Source of the DNA: Syntrophorhabdus sp. PtaU1.Bin058 | Lineage (GTDB): Bacteria; Desulfobacterota; Syntrophorhabdia; Syntrophorhabdales; Syntrophorhabdaceae | Direction: 5' to 3' | Length of the DNA: 49,647 bases | Assembly (NCBI GenBank): GCA_002067975.1 | Contig: MVRS01000250.1 | Coordinates: 1-49,647 of the forward strand | Part shown: piece by piece, positions 15,673 through 24,328 of the stretch | Numbering within the stretch: position 1 is the stretch's first letter | Layout of the letters: each line of letters starts with the position of its first letter | Made by a program: the position numbers and the translations under genes | The notes under the pieces: generated by a model | What the model was told of the DNA's origin: nothing | Database searches by the model: none | The model's input: the letters and a program-made list of their open reading frames with translations, nothing else

Positions 15673-16959
15673 ATGAAGATCGTTCTCGCTGTTTTTGTCA
15701 TTCTCGCCTTCGTATCGGGCACGGCATTATCCATCACCCTCGATGAAGCGATCAAGCGAGCCACAGACGGCTCGTATCTCTTGAAAGAACAGAAAGAGGT
15801 CGTTGAAAGTTACCGGTTCTCTTACATCTCCACAATTGACCCTTATCTCCCAAAGGTGGATATCCAGAGCTCGTATATACGGTCTCTCAATTCAAAGAAC
15901 TCTGTCAGCAGTTATTCAAGCTTCAGCTCTGCCTCGGATGCGGGGTCTTCGCGGGATGCCTACACGTTTGCCGGAAGTATTTCCTACAGGATATTTGACG
16001 GCGGCGAGAGGTACGCAAAACGGAAAGGGTCCTATTCCCTTCTCGAACGTGAGAAAGAGAGATATAAGGGCATACGCCAGGATGTCCTCTACAGCATAAA
16101 AAGCGCTTTTTATACAGCCCTCGGCAGCAGGCTGATCGTCGAGAAAAGGCGGGAGGCCTTTGACACCGCGGAAAAGATCTACAAACTGACGCTCGCGAGG
16201 TACCAGGAGGGGATAACCAAAAAGAGCGATGTCCTCCAGGCTGAGGTAAGGATGACGACGGCCAGGATAGACGTGGAGAGGTCGGAAAAGGAATATGAGA
16301 AGGCCCTCGAAGACCTGAAGTCGCTTATATTCATGAAAGCGGAAGAGACCGCCGATGTTGACGGACCTCTTAAAAAGCCGGATTACAGGGCCGATTACGA
16401 GAGCCTCGCCGAGCGGGCGATCCGCGAGAAGCCTGAGATAATGACCCAGGAAAAGGAGATAGAGCGGCTGAACATGGCATATGCAGAAAAAAGGAGTGCC
16501 TGGTTTCCCAGGATCGACGCGGAACTTCAACAGACCAGGCAGGACAAGAGGTTTTTTCCTGAAGGAAGGAGCGATTCCTTCATGATCAACTTCACATTCC
16601 CGCTCTTTGACGGGGTCGGGAGATACTACAATATGCAGGGGGCCTTGAGTGATGTGAATGCTGCAAGGCAGCGGTTTGAGGAGACGAAGCGCATTGTCAG
16701 GCTCGATATCATAAAGGCGATCAAGGACTATGAGCTTGCCCTGGCAAATGTCAATCTGTACAGAGAACTGGCAAGGGAAGCGACAACGACATTTAATCAG
16801 TTGCTTGGCGAATACAGGGTCGGCAAGGGTGATATCCTGAACCTTCTCCAGAGCGAGAAAGACCTTGCATCGGCAAAGGAAAATGAGGTCGATGCGCTTT
16901 ACAAAGCCAACGTTGCTCTCTCATATCTTGAGAAGGTGGCATACATCTATGATAAATAA
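15673..16959 (+). CDS. TolC-family outer-membrane efflux protein
   Basis: 428 residues. A signal peptide (residues 1-20, MKIVLAVFVILAFVSGTALS) is followed by ITLDEAIKRA, the usual start of TolC-like proteins. Two similar halves of long coiled helices follow (about 85-230 and 290-425), each with LYRARY/LGEYRVGKGDI-like sections: ARYQEGITKKSDVLQAEV near 178-194 and GEYRVGKGDILNLLQSEKDL near 378-397. It should form the trimeric channel-tunnel that exports substrate across the outer membrane. It is the first gene of a five-gene efflux operon; its last 11 bp overlap the adaptor gene. Confidence 0.92.
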   Translation: MKIVLAVFVILAFVSGTALSITLDEAIKRATDGSYLLKEQKEVVESYRFSYISTIDPYLPKVDIQSSYIRSLNSKNSVSSYSSFSSASDAGSSRDAYTFAGSISYRIFDGGERYAKRKGSYSLLEREKERYKGIRQDVLYSIKSAFYTALGSRLIVEKRREAFDTAEKIYKLTLARYQEGITKKSDVLQAEVRMTTARIDVERSEKEYEKALEDLKSLIFMKAEETADVDGPLKKPDYRADYESLAERAIREKPEIMTQEKEIERLNMAYAEKRSAWFPRIDAELQQTRQDKRFFPEGRSDSFMINFTFPLFDGVGRYYNMQGALSDVNAARQRFEETKRIVRLDIIKAIKDYELALANVNLYRELAREATTTFNQLLGEYRVGKGDILNLLQSEKDLASAKENEVDALYKANVALSYLEKVAYIYDK

Positions 16960-18079
16960 AAGAAAGAAATACGTCATCGCCGCGATTGCGGCAATTGTCA
17001 TCGCGGGGTTGATCATATTCTTTGTTGGACGGGGGAAGGGCAGGACCTCCAGGGACGGCGAATCGTTCATATCGAAACGGGGGAACGTAACCTACTTCAC
17101 CGAGCAGACCGGCATTATCAAGGCCCGGGTAGGCGCCATCGTTAAGGTAGGCACCAGGGCCACCGGCGTGCTTACCACGTTGAAATACCAGGTCGGCGAC
17201 TATGTAAAAAAGGGGGAATTGATAGCCACCATCGATGACCGGGAACTCCTTGCCAACACAAGAAACCTTGAGGCCCAGATAGAGGAACAAAAAAAGGACC
17301 TGGAGGTCAAAAAGGCCCAGTATCTTTACAACAAAAGGGATTACGAACGTGAAGAGAGACTCCTCGTAAAGGAATTCACGACAAAGGACTCTGTGGACAA
17401 GGCAAAAAAGGAACTGGATATAGCCGCTGCGCAGGTAGAGCTCGGAAAGGCGAAGGTAAAAGAGGCCGTCGAAAAACTGAAGGCCCTTGAGGTCAGCTTA
17501 AGCTACACAAAGATCTATGCCCCCATTTCAGGATATGTCTCGCAGGTGACAACCCAGGAAGGGGAGACGGTCGTGGCAGGGCTCTCTGCCGTGAATCTCA
17601 TTACAATTATCGATGCTACGAAACTGGAGATGTGGATCTACGTGGACGAGACGGACATCGGCCGGGTAAGGCCGGGCATGAAGGTCGAATACTGGGTCGA
17701 TGCTTACAGGGACAAAAGGTTTTCAGGGACAATCGACCTTATCTATCCCCAGCCTGAAATAAAGGAGAATGTCGTCTATTACCTTGCTATCCTGAAGATA
17801 GAGCCGAAGGATACGGCGTTCCTGAAACCGGAGATGACCACCCACGTGAGGATCATCATAGATGAAAAGAAGAACGTGATCACCGTCCCTAACAACGCTG
17901 TACGGTTCGAGGACGGGAAGAACGTTGTCTATGTAAAATTGAAAGACAGGATCGAGCGGAAAGCGGTAACCCCCGGTATCAGGGATGACAGATTCACGGA
18001 GATTGTCGAGGGTCTCGGTGAAGGGGAACGCATTATAATCCCTGTGGTAAAAAAGGTCACGTCAGGCGTCAAAAAGTGA
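16949..18079 (+). CDS. MacA-like periplasmic adaptor (HlyD/RND membrane-fusion family)
   Basis: 376 residues from the ATG at 16949, which overlaps the tolC-like stop and is preceded by GAGAAGGTGG. An N-terminal membrane anchor (about 8-26) precedes a lipoyl-like half domain (VGTRATGVLTTLKYQVGDYVKKGELIATID, about 65-95) and a coiled-coil hairpin (about 100-185). The second lipoyl half (IYAPISGYVSQVTTQEGETV) and beta-barrel and membrane-proximal domains complete the fold. It links the inner-membrane ABC pump to the TolC-like channel. The stop overlaps the GTG start of the ATPase gene by four bases. Confidence 0.92.
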   Translation: MINKRKKYVIAAIAAIVIAGLIIFFVGRGKGRTSRDGESFISKRGNVTYFTEQTGIIKARVGAIVKVGTRATGVLTTLKYQVGDYVKKGELIATIDDRELLANTRNLEAQIEEQKKDLEVKKAQYLYNKRDYEREERLLVKEFTTKDSVDKAKKELDIAAAQVELGKAKVKEAVEKLKALEVSLSYTKIYAPISGYVSQVTTQEGETVVAGLSAVNLITIIDATKLEMWIYVDETDIGRVRPGMKVEYWVDAYRDKRFSGTIDLIYPQPEIKENVVYYLAILKIEPKDTAFLKPEMTTHVRIIIDEKKNVITVPNNAVRFEDGKNVVYVKLKDRIERKAVTPGIRDDRFTEIVEGLGEGERIIIPVVKKVTSGVKK

Positions 18080-18750
18080 TCGTCCTTAAAGATATCAGAA
18101 AAAGCTACTTCATCGGGGAACGGGAACTCCCGATCCTCAAGGGCATCAACCTTGAGATCAGGCAGGGAGAATTTGTAATACTCATGGGTGTCTCCGGTTC
18201 CGGCAAGACGACCCTGATGAACATTGTCGGGCTCCTCGACAAGCAGACCGCAGGAGAATTCTATTTTATGGACACCTATGTTGACGGCCTTGACGATGAG
18301 GCGCTTGCGAGCTTCAGGAACAAGCATATAGGATTTGTCTTTCAGCAGTTTTTTCTTCTCCCTTATCTCAATGCCCTCGAAAACGTCCTGATCCCGATGG
18401 TCTATTCGGAAAAACAGATCAAGCACCCGCGCGACAAGGCAAGGCGCCTGCTCGAAAAATTCGGTCTTCTTGAAAGGATACATAACCGTCCCTCGCAGCT
18501 TTCCGGCGGCGAGCAGCAAAGGGTTGCCATTGCGCGGGCACTGATAAACGATCCCGATCTTATCCTTGCCGACGAGCCTACCGGGGCCCTTGACTCCAAG
18601 ACCGGCAACGAGATCATGGAACTCTTCGGCATGCTCAATGAAGACGGTAAGACCGTTATAGTCGTCACCCACGATCCAAAGCTCGCATCCTTTGGAAAGA
18701 GGTTGATCAGGATAGAGGATGGGACTATCTCAGAAGATACCACGGCTTAG
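18076..18750 (+). CDS. ABC transporter ATP-binding protein (MacB/LolD type)
   Basis: 224 residues starting at a GTG that overlaps the adaptor stop (GTGA). Walker A is GVSGSGKT (38-45), the Q loop has Gln90, the signature is LSGGEQQR (142-149), Walker B LILADE (162-167) and the switch His is His199. Its size and GQNFLLPYLNALENV-type Q-loop region (here FQQFFLLPYLNALENV) are typical of the LolD/MacB subfamily, which powers mechanotransmission-type export and not import. It ends with a 32-bp overlap into the first permease gene. Confidence 0.95.
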   Translation: MIVLKDIRKSYFIGERELPILKGINLEIRQGEFVILMGVSGSGKTTLMNIVGLLDKQTAGEFYFMDTYVDGLDDEALASFRNKHIGFVFQQFFLLPYLNALENVLIPMVYSEKQIKHPRDKARRLLEKFGLLERIHNRPSQLSGGEQQRVAIARALINDPDLILADEPTGALDSKTGNEIMELFGMLNEDGKTVIVVTHDPKLASFGKRLIRIEDGTISEDTTA

Positions 18751-19942
18751 GGAATTTTTAGAAGAGACCATAAAGATCCTCTACTATTACAGGAGCAGGG
18801 TGATCTTTTCATTCTCCGGCGTTGCCCTCGGCATCCTTTCGATCTGTGTCATCGTAACTACCATCGACGGCGCCAACAAGAAGGCCTATGATATCTTTGA
18901 GGCCCTGGGGCCTGACGCTATCATGATCTTTGGGGGAAGCGAGAGACAGCATACGGCGAGAGTAAGAATCACTACTTTGACGATCAACGATGCCGACTCA
19001 CTTCAGACGGTCGGGGGCATTTACGACGTTTTAAAGGTCTTTGCGGTGAGGGGCCTTAACATGAAATACCGGGACAGGAAATGGCAGACGCAGGTCATAG
19101 GTGCAACGGAAAATTATTTTACGTCTTATAAATGGGGATTGCAGAGCGGATCCTTTTTCAGCAGTGAAGAATATGACAACGCCGAGGCGGTATGTGTTAT
19201 CGGCGCAAAGGTCTATGAAGAACTTTTCGCAGGGGAAAACGCGATCGGCAAGGTAATACAGATAGGCCGGTTGCCCACAAAGGTCGTCGGCGTACTCGAA
19301 GAGAGGGGCGGCGCCATCGGGAGTTCCCATATAGACGACAGGGTGGTCATGCCCTTGACAACCGTTATGAACAGGCTCTCCAATGAAAAGCGGTACCTCG
19401 GCATGATCAGGCTAAAGACAAACAGGGACCCGGACGAAACGATCGAAGACGTGAAGAGCGTGCTCCGTAGAAATCACGGGATACAACAGGGGGCTGAAGA
19501 CGATTTTATGATAAGAAGTTCAAAAGACATACTCCAGTTTGTATCGGTGATAAGCGGTTCGTTATTCCTCTTTCTGGGAACGGCAGCGGTGGTTGCGCTC
19601 GTGGTAAGCGGGTTTGTGCTTGCCAACCTTTTTTATCTGACGATCCAGGAGAGGAAGAAGGATATCGGTATCAGGAGGGCCTACGGTGCAACGAGGAAGG
19701 GGATCCTGTTCTCTTTTCTCTTTGAGTCGATCTTTATTACGATCATCGGGGGTATTGCCGGGGTGTTGCTGAGTATCGCCCTTCAGGGCACCTTTGAAAG
19801 GCTCTTCGACATCCCCATGGTATTTTCCTTTAAGGTTGTTATCTTTGCGCTGGTATTCAGCTTCCTGACCGGGGTCCTGTCCGGTCTGAAACCGGCCATG
19901 AAGGCAAGCAGGATCGAACCCATCGAGGCTATTCGCGGATGA
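18719..19942 (+). CDS. MacB-like ABC permease, first copy
   Basis: 407 residues. One membrane helix near 25-50, a large periplasmic MacB_PCD-type domain (about 55-265), then three helices near 275-305, 335-355 and 365-390 in the FtsX fold. The cytoplasmic loop ERKKDIGIRRAYGATRKGI and the C-terminal PAMKASRIEPIEAIRG tail are family signatures. In MacB the ATPase is fused; here it is separate and two different permeases follow, so the pump may be a permease heterodimer. It overlaps the second permease by ATGA. Confidence 0.92.
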   Translation: MGLSQKIPRLREFLEETIKILYYYRSRVIFSFSGVALGILSICVIVTTIDGANKKAYDIFEALGPDAIMIFGGSERQHTARVRITTLTINDADSLQTVGGIYDVLKVFAVRGLNMKYRDRKWQTQVIGATENYFTSYKWGLQSGSFFSSEEYDNAEAVCVIGAKVYEELFAGENAIGKVIQIGRLPTKVVGVLEERGGAIGSSHIDDRVVMPLTTVMNRLSNEKRYLGMIRLKTNRDPDETIEDVKSVLRRNHGIQQGAEDDFMIRSSKDILQFVSVISGSLFLFLGTAAVVALVVSGFVLANLFYLTIQERKKDIGIRRAYGATRKGILFSFLFESIFITIIGGIAGVLLSIALQGTFERLFDIPMVFSFKVVIFALVFSFLTGVLSGLKPAMKASRIEPIEAIRG

Positions 19943-21162
19943 TATATTCGATCAATTTCTACCTGAGGATCGCGCTGCAGAACCTCATTGTCCACAAGAC
20001 GAGGATGATGCTCGCCCTTCTCGGCATCCTCTTTGCCGTTATGAGCCTTGTTACCTTCGGCAACGTGAGCAGCAGCATGAAAAGGAACATTGATGACGAG
20101 ATCGGGAGGTTCGGGAAAAACCTCGTCATCCTGAGGGCGGGTCTTGTTTTCCATGCAGGCAGGACAACGGGGCAATTTTCAGAGGCAAGGACGTTCAGGC
20201 TCGCAGATGCAAAACGCATTCAGGAGTCGCTGCAGGGGGTCGATGAGGTCGTGCCCTATTACGATACGACGTATCCCGCACGGTACGAGGACAAGACACT
20301 CCAGGTAAGTATCATAGGGGCAACGGACAACATCTTTACGGTAAAAAATACAAACCTCATTATGGGAAGGTATTTCACGAAAGAGGATGACCGTGCAACG
20401 GAGAAGAAGATCGTTGTGGGCTATAAGGTGTATGAAAACCTCTTCGACCTGAAGGACCCGATCGGCAAAAACATCCTGCTGTTCAGGGTGCCTACCGAAA
20501 TAATCGGCGTCATAGAAGAAAAGGGTACGGACCTGACCGGTCAGGATCAGGATATTATTGTTTACATGCCCCTGAACACCTTTATGAGACGGTACAGCAA
20601 CACTGATTATATCAAAGGGGTTTACATACAGGCACGGGACGGGGTGCCGCTCAACGAGATGAAGATAAGGCTGCGGGCCTTTGTGCGGAAGATGCACAAC
20701 ATGAAAGAGGATGAAAAGGACGATTTTTCCATCTTTACGATGGAGGACATTGTAAGGACGCGGGAAGAGGGGATACGCCTCGTGACCGTTCTGTCCGTTA
20801 TTGCCTCAACGGTCTCCTTTCTGATAGGGGGTCTCGGTATCTTTGCCATCATGCTGCTTTCCATCTCTGAAAGGAAGATGGAGATAGGCATACGAAGGGT
20901 CGTGGGATCGAAAAAAAGGGACATTATCCTCCAGTTCCTCACGGAATCCGTTATCGTGGCCCTGATAGGCGGGTTGTTCGGCGTTGCCGTCGGTTTTGTC
21001 ATTACGTTGATCGTGGACTATTTCGGAGGGTTTCCCGTTATGTTCGGGCTGCAGAACATCATTGTTGCCCTTACCATAAGCATGATCGTGGGGGTCCTGG
21101 CGGGTATCTATCCTGCCTTCCAGGGGACGAAATATGAGCCCGTCAGCGTGTTGTACGGATAG
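19939..21162 (+). CDS. MacB-like ABC permease, second copy
   Basis: Also 407 residues with the same layout as its neighbour: N-terminal helix (about 20-42), a periplasmic MacB_PCD domain (about 45-265) and three C-terminal FtsX helices with ERKMEIGIRRVVGSKKRDI between the first two, ending PAFQGTKYEPVSVLYG. Similar to but clearly diverged from the first permease, so the pair is an old duplication. It probably pairs with it in a heterodimeric export unit. Substrates of such systems include macrolides, peptides and siderophores; nothing here identifies one. It is the last gene of the operon; no intrinsic terminator with a U-tract was seen after it. Confidence 0.92.
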   Translation: MIYSINFYLRIALQNLIVHKTRMMLALLGILFAVMSLVTFGNVSSSMKRNIDDEIGRFGKNLVILRAGLVFHAGRTTGQFSEARTFRLADAKRIQESLQGVDEVVPYYDTTYPARYEDKTLQVSIIGATDNIFTVKNTNLIMGRYFTKEDDRATEKKIVVGYKVYENLFDLKDPIGKNILLFRVPTEIIGVIEEKGTDLTGQDQDIIVYMPLNTFMRRYSNTDYIKGVYIQARDGVPLNEMKIRLRAFVRKMHNMKEDEKDDFSIFTMEDIVRTREEGIRLVTVLSVIASTVSFLIGGLGIFAIMLLSISERKMEIGIRRVVGSKKRDIILQFLTESVIVALIGGLFGVAVGFVITLIVDYFGGFPVMFGLQNIIVALTISMIVGVLAGIYPAFQGTKYEPVSVLYG

Positions 21163-21183
21163 ACGACAACGAAAACCGACGAA

Positions 21184-21243
21184 TCGTATATCGTAGTTCG
21201 TATATAGTATATCGAGGTTATGAAAAACGTTCGGCGTTCGGCG
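21184..21243. repeat. Heptad arrays, TCGTATA and CGTTCGG families
   Basis: Five 7-bp units (TCGTATA, TCGTAGT, TCGTATA, TAGTATA, TCGAGGT) at 21184-21218, then two CGTTCGG units at 21228-21241. The first family reappears in reverse complement at 47914-47948. They lie between the efflux operon and the converging regulator gene. Confidence 0.7.
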
Positions 21244-21299
21244 GGACTATACAGCAGAGAGGGAAAGAGCCGAGGGGGGAGATTCCCGGGGGATACTCA

Positions 21300-22751
21300 T
21301 CACCAATCCAGATGAATGTCATGCCTCCTTATCTTCTCGTACAGGGTTGACCTCGGCATGGAGAGAAGGACTGCCGCCTTTCTCTTGTTCCCTTTTGTCT
21401 GCCTCAGAGCAGAAACAATGAGGTTCCTCTCCGCTTCCGTTATTTCCTGTTTTATATCGTGCGTGCCTTCGGGCACACTGGCGTAGTGTGTTTTTTGCGC
21501 ATATACCAGAATATCCGGGGGCAGGTGTTCGGTCCTGATCTCTTTATCATTTGACGCCTTAATGATGGTTTGTTCCAATACGTTTATCAATTCTCTCACG
21601 TTTCCCGGCCAGTTGTAGTTGACCAGAATATCCATCACTTTTTTCGAGACCTGTTTGATCTGTGTTTTATATGATTGGTTGATCTTTTCAAGATAATGAT
21701 ACAAATACAGCGGGACATCTTCCCTTCTTTCCCTGAGTGGCGGTATGGAGAGGGTGACCTTCGTAACCCGATAATAGAGGTCTTCGCGAAATCTTCCCTC
21801 CTCCACCAGACGTTTCAAGTTCGTGTTCGTTGCCGCAACAAACCGAAAATTTATCTTTTTGGTCTTTGCGCTCCCCAACCTTTCTATTTCTTTTTCCTGC
21901 AGGACCCTCAATAGCTTTGCCTGAATGGAGAGCGGCAAAGAAGAAATTTCGTCTAAGAAGACTGTTCCATTATCGGCCCTTTCAAAACTGCCGCTTTTAC
22001 CTGACGATACTGCACCGGTAAACGTACCTTTCTCGTAGCCGAACAATACCGATTCCGCAAGATCGAAAGGTATAGCGGGACAATTGATCTTAACAAACGG
22101 TTTATCGGGGAGGGCGAAGCTGTGGATGCTGTGAGCAAATAATTCCTTGCCCGTCCCGCTTTCACCCAAAATTAATACATCGGCGTTGAAAAGCGATATC
22201 TTTTTTGCCGTTGCAATAGTTTCCTTCATAAGGATACTTTTGCTGAGGATATTATTAAAGCTGTAGAGCGAGCTGTGCTCGCTCCCCTCTCTTTGTTTCA
22301 GGTAGCGCACTTCCCTTTTCAATTTTTGGATCTCGGCGTTAATTCTTTCCACCTCTTCCAGCGAGTGAAATATTATCTTGCCGATCCCGCCGATGATCTT
22401 GCCCTTTTCTTTGATAGGGTAGACGGCCCCGATCCTCTTTACGCCCCTTATCTCCAGGATCCTGCCTACCGTCGGCATGCCGGTTTCTATGGCTGACGGT
22501 AGACCCGACTGCGGGACAAGCTCCCTTATGTCGACGTCTTTTGCACCGCCTCTTTTCAATCCGAAGAACTCCTCGGACATCTTGTCCATAAATTGGACCC
22601 GCATATCTTTGTCCACTATGATAGTACTCTCATAGGGGTTCCTGAAATAGAACCTCATGGCGTTCGTGATGATCGGGTTCAGTCCGTACTCACCTAAAAT
22701 TTCTGTGGAAAAATCTGACAAGATCTCATCATAAATAGCTTTTTTTTTCAT
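21300..22751 (-). CDS. Sigma-54-dependent transcriptional activator (PAS, AAA+, Fis HTH)
   Basis: 483 residues. A PAS-like sensor covers about 35-130, a coiled linker 132-155 and the AAA+ domain about 165-400 with Walker A GESGTGKE (196-203), the sigma-54 contact loop GTFTGA (242-247, Thr for the usual Ala), FLDEIS (265-270), arginine finger region FREDLYYR (321-328) and WPGNVREL (381-388). A Fis-type helix-turn-helix ends the protein (about 455-478). It hydrolyses ATP to open sigma-54 promoters. It is transcribed away from the CoA-transferase/UbiD/TRAP operon, which has a sigma-54 promoter, so it is very probably that operon's activator. The PAS domain may sense the substrate directly or a redox signal. 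Confidence 0.95.
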   Translation of the reverse strand: MKKKAIYDEILSDFSTEILGEYGLNPIITNAMRFYFRNPYESTIIVDKDMRVQFMDKMSEEFFGLKRGGAKDVDIRELVPQSGLPSAIETGMPTVGRILEIRGVKRIGAVYPIKEKGKIIGGIGKIIFHSLEEVERINAEIQKLKREVRYLKQREGSEHSSLYSFNNILSKSILMKETIATAKKISLFNADVLILGESGTGKELFAHSIHSFALPDKPFVKINCPAIPFDLAESVLFGYEKGTFTGAVSSGKSGSFERADNGTVFLDEISSLPLSIQAKLLRVLQEKEIERLGSAKTKKINFRFVAATNTNLKRLVEEGRFREDLYYRVTKVTLSIPPLRERREDVPLYLYHYLEKINQSYKTQIKQVSKKVMDILVNYNWPGNVRELINVLEQTIIKASNDKEIRTEHLPPDILVYAQKTHYASVPEGTHDIKQEITEAERNLIVSALRQTKGNKRKAAVLLSMPRSTLYEKIRRHDIHLDW

Positions 22752-22788
22752 AGGCCGTCCATGTTGATTCCGTATATATTTTTGTACA

Positions 22789-22805
22789 TGTCCATGATTT
22801 GGACA
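22789..22805. promoter_or_regulatory. Candidate activator-binding dyad (upstream activating site)
   Basis: Perfect inverted repeat TGTCCA-TGATT-TGGACA. It lies about 90 bp upstream of the sigma-54 promoter elements, the normal distance for enhancer sites bound by Fis-type HTH activators. Binding by the adjacent activator is inferred. Confidence 0.5.
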
Positions 22806-22838
22806 CCAACATACATATCACCTTTCTTTTTTGTAATC

Positions 22839-22851
22839 AATCAAAGATTTA
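22839..22851 (+). promoter_or_regulatory. IHF-like site
   Basis: AATCAAAGATTTA fits the IHF consensus WATCAANNNNTTR exactly. It lies between the candidate activator dyad and the sigma-54 promoter, where a DNA bend would bring the two together. The consensus is short, so position gives most of the weight. Confidence 0.45.
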
Positions 22852-22853
22852 AC

Positions 22854-22869
22854 ATTGAACAATTTCAAT
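22854..22869. promoter_or_regulatory. Second dyad next to the sigma-54 promoter
   Basis: Perfect inverted repeat ATTGAA-CAAT-TTCAAT, ending 22 bp before the -24 box. It could be a second regulator site or a promoter-proximal operator. AT-rich sequence makes chance occurrence possible. Confidence 0.3.
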
Positions 22870-22891
22870 TAAATACAGAGTAGTAACAAAA

Positions 22892-22908
22892 TGGCACTAA
22901 CATTGCAT
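22892..22908 (+). promoter_or_regulatory. Sigma-54 (-24/-12) promoter of the CoA-transferase/UbiD/TRAP operon
   Basis: TGGCAC-TAACA-TTGCAT: the GG (22893-22894) and GC (22905-22906) doublets have the required spacing and the hexamers match the consensus TGGCAC-N5-TTGCW. Transcription is expected to begin near 22918, giving a leader of about 93 bases before the ATG at 23011. The divergent gene encodes a sigma-54 activator. Confidence 0.85.
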
Positions 22909-23010
22909 ATATCACCATACATCTGAAAACTGTGACCTTGTGATGTGAGAGAGCGACCGGCGCACGTTATACCTGATGGTATAAGCGTATGGCGGCAGGA
23001 AGCGGAGTAT

Positions 23011-24243
23011 ATGAAGATACGGAAAAAAGAAACTGAACCGAAGTGGGCCACGAAGATCCTGGATAATATAAGGGTATTGGACCTTTCCCGTTTTCAGTCC
23101 GGTCCGATATGCGGGATGCTGCTTGGAGATATGGGAGCAGAGGTGATCAGGATTGAAGAAACAGAAGGCAGCGCCGACAGGAGATGGGGGTTTTTGGGCT
23201 CCGATGGCGAAACCCTTGCCTATAAGATTGTGGGCAGAAACAGAAAGGGTATTACGTTAAATCTCCGTACCGCCCAGGGAAAGAGGATATTGAGAGAACT
23301 GGTAAGATGGTCTGATGTTGTACTCCATAACTATACCCCTAAAAGTCAGCTGGCAGATATATTGAATTATACACGCCTGAGAAGGATCAACCGTGGGATC
23401 ATCGTGGCGGCCATATCAGGTTTTGGACAAAATGGTCCGGATGCAGAACTTGTCAGCTTCGATAATATTGCCCAGGCAAGATCCGGTAATATGCTGCTTG
23501 CCGGATTTCAAGGTGATCCACCCACAAAAACACCGGTTGCTTACAATGATATCTGTTCCGGGTTCGCCTCTGCAATGGGTATACTTCTTGCCCTCTATCA
23601 CAGACAAAAGACAGGGATCGGTCAGAGCGTTGATGTGTCCTTGTTTGACATTGCTCTTTTCAGCGGCCAGTGCATGGGCTCTTTGATTCTCTACGAACTG
23701 TACGGCAAGATACACACGCATGTCGGGAATCGCGGTTTTCACTCGTACATGGGCTGTTTCAAGGCTAAGGATGATAAATGGGTTGTCATTTGCGGGACCA
23801 CCAATGCCATCTGGAAGAGATTGGCAAAGGCGATCGGAAGAAAGGATATGGTCGATGATCCGAGGTTCGGCGTGAATGACATGGCCAGGTTTAATAATAG
23901 CAAGCTGATAGACGAGGTGATGAACAAATGGGTTTCGCGGAGGACCTCCGGCGAAGTAGTAAAGATACTTCAGGAAGGAAGGGTCCCCTGCAGCGTCGTT
24001 AATACGGTCGAGAAGCTGTTGCACGACCGCCAGGTCAAGGCACGGGAGATGATCGTCTATAGGGACTATCCGGGATTGGGAAAGATCCCCCTGCCCGGTA
24101 TCCCCATAAAGTTGTCCCTCACTCCCGGCAGTATTTCGCTGCCCGCCCCTCGCCTGGGAGAACACAATGAAGAGGTATATTGCGGGCTGCTCGGATTCAG
24201 CAGGAGGAAGCTCGATCAACTCAAAACAAAGGGGATAATTTAG
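23011..24243 (+). CDS. Class III (CaiB/BaiF) CoA-transferase
   Basis: 410 residues from the ATG at 23011, which has GGAAGCGGAG ahead of it; a GTG at 22945 would add 22 poorly convincing residues. Family features include LDLSRFQSGPICGMLLGDMGAEVIRIE near 24-50, GRNRKGITLNL near 78-88, and the probable catalytic Asp151 in FDNIAQARSG, which aligns with the Asp that forms the mixed anhydride in formyl-CoA transferase. It transfers CoA between a donor thioester and a carboxylic acid in the cytoplasm. First gene of the operon behind a sigma-54 promoter; the UbiD decarboxylase and TRAP genes that follow suggest it activates the imported acid before decarboxylation. The donor cannot be told. Confidence 0.92.
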   Translation: MKIRKKETEPKWATKILDNIRVLDLSRFQSGPICGMLLGDMGAEVIRIEETEGSADRRWGFLGSDGETLAYKIVGRNRKGITLNLRTAQGKRILRELVRWSDVVLHNYTPKSQLADILNYTRLRRINRGIIVAAISGFGQNGPDAELVSFDNIAQARSGNMLLAGFQGDPPTKTPVAYNDICSGFASAMGILLALYHRQKTGIGQSVDVSLFDIALFSGQCMGSLILYELYGKIHTHVGNRGFHSYMGCFKAKDDKWVVICGTTNAIWKRLAKAIGRKDMVDDPRFGVNDMARFNNSKLIDEVMNKWVSRRTSGEVVKILQEGRVPCSVVNTVEKLLHDRQVKAREMIVYRDYPGLGKIPLPGIPIKLSLTPGSISLPAPRLGEHNEEVYCGLLGFSRRKLDQLKTKGII

Positions 24244-24328
24244 GATTGATTGTGCATCCGACAGGTGAGATTGGACTGGTACCGCAACAGATCAATGAGC
24301 ATAAAAACAACGGAACAGGAGGGTTACA

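Noticed and set aside
21163-21299. Terminator after the efflux operon
   Set aside because: Only heptad repeats and G-rich sequence are present; no stem followed by a U-tract.
22945-23010. Upstream GTG start for the CoA-transferase
   Set aside because: Adds 22 residues not typical of the family; ATG 23011 has a better ribosome site and lies properly downstream of the sigma-54 promoter.
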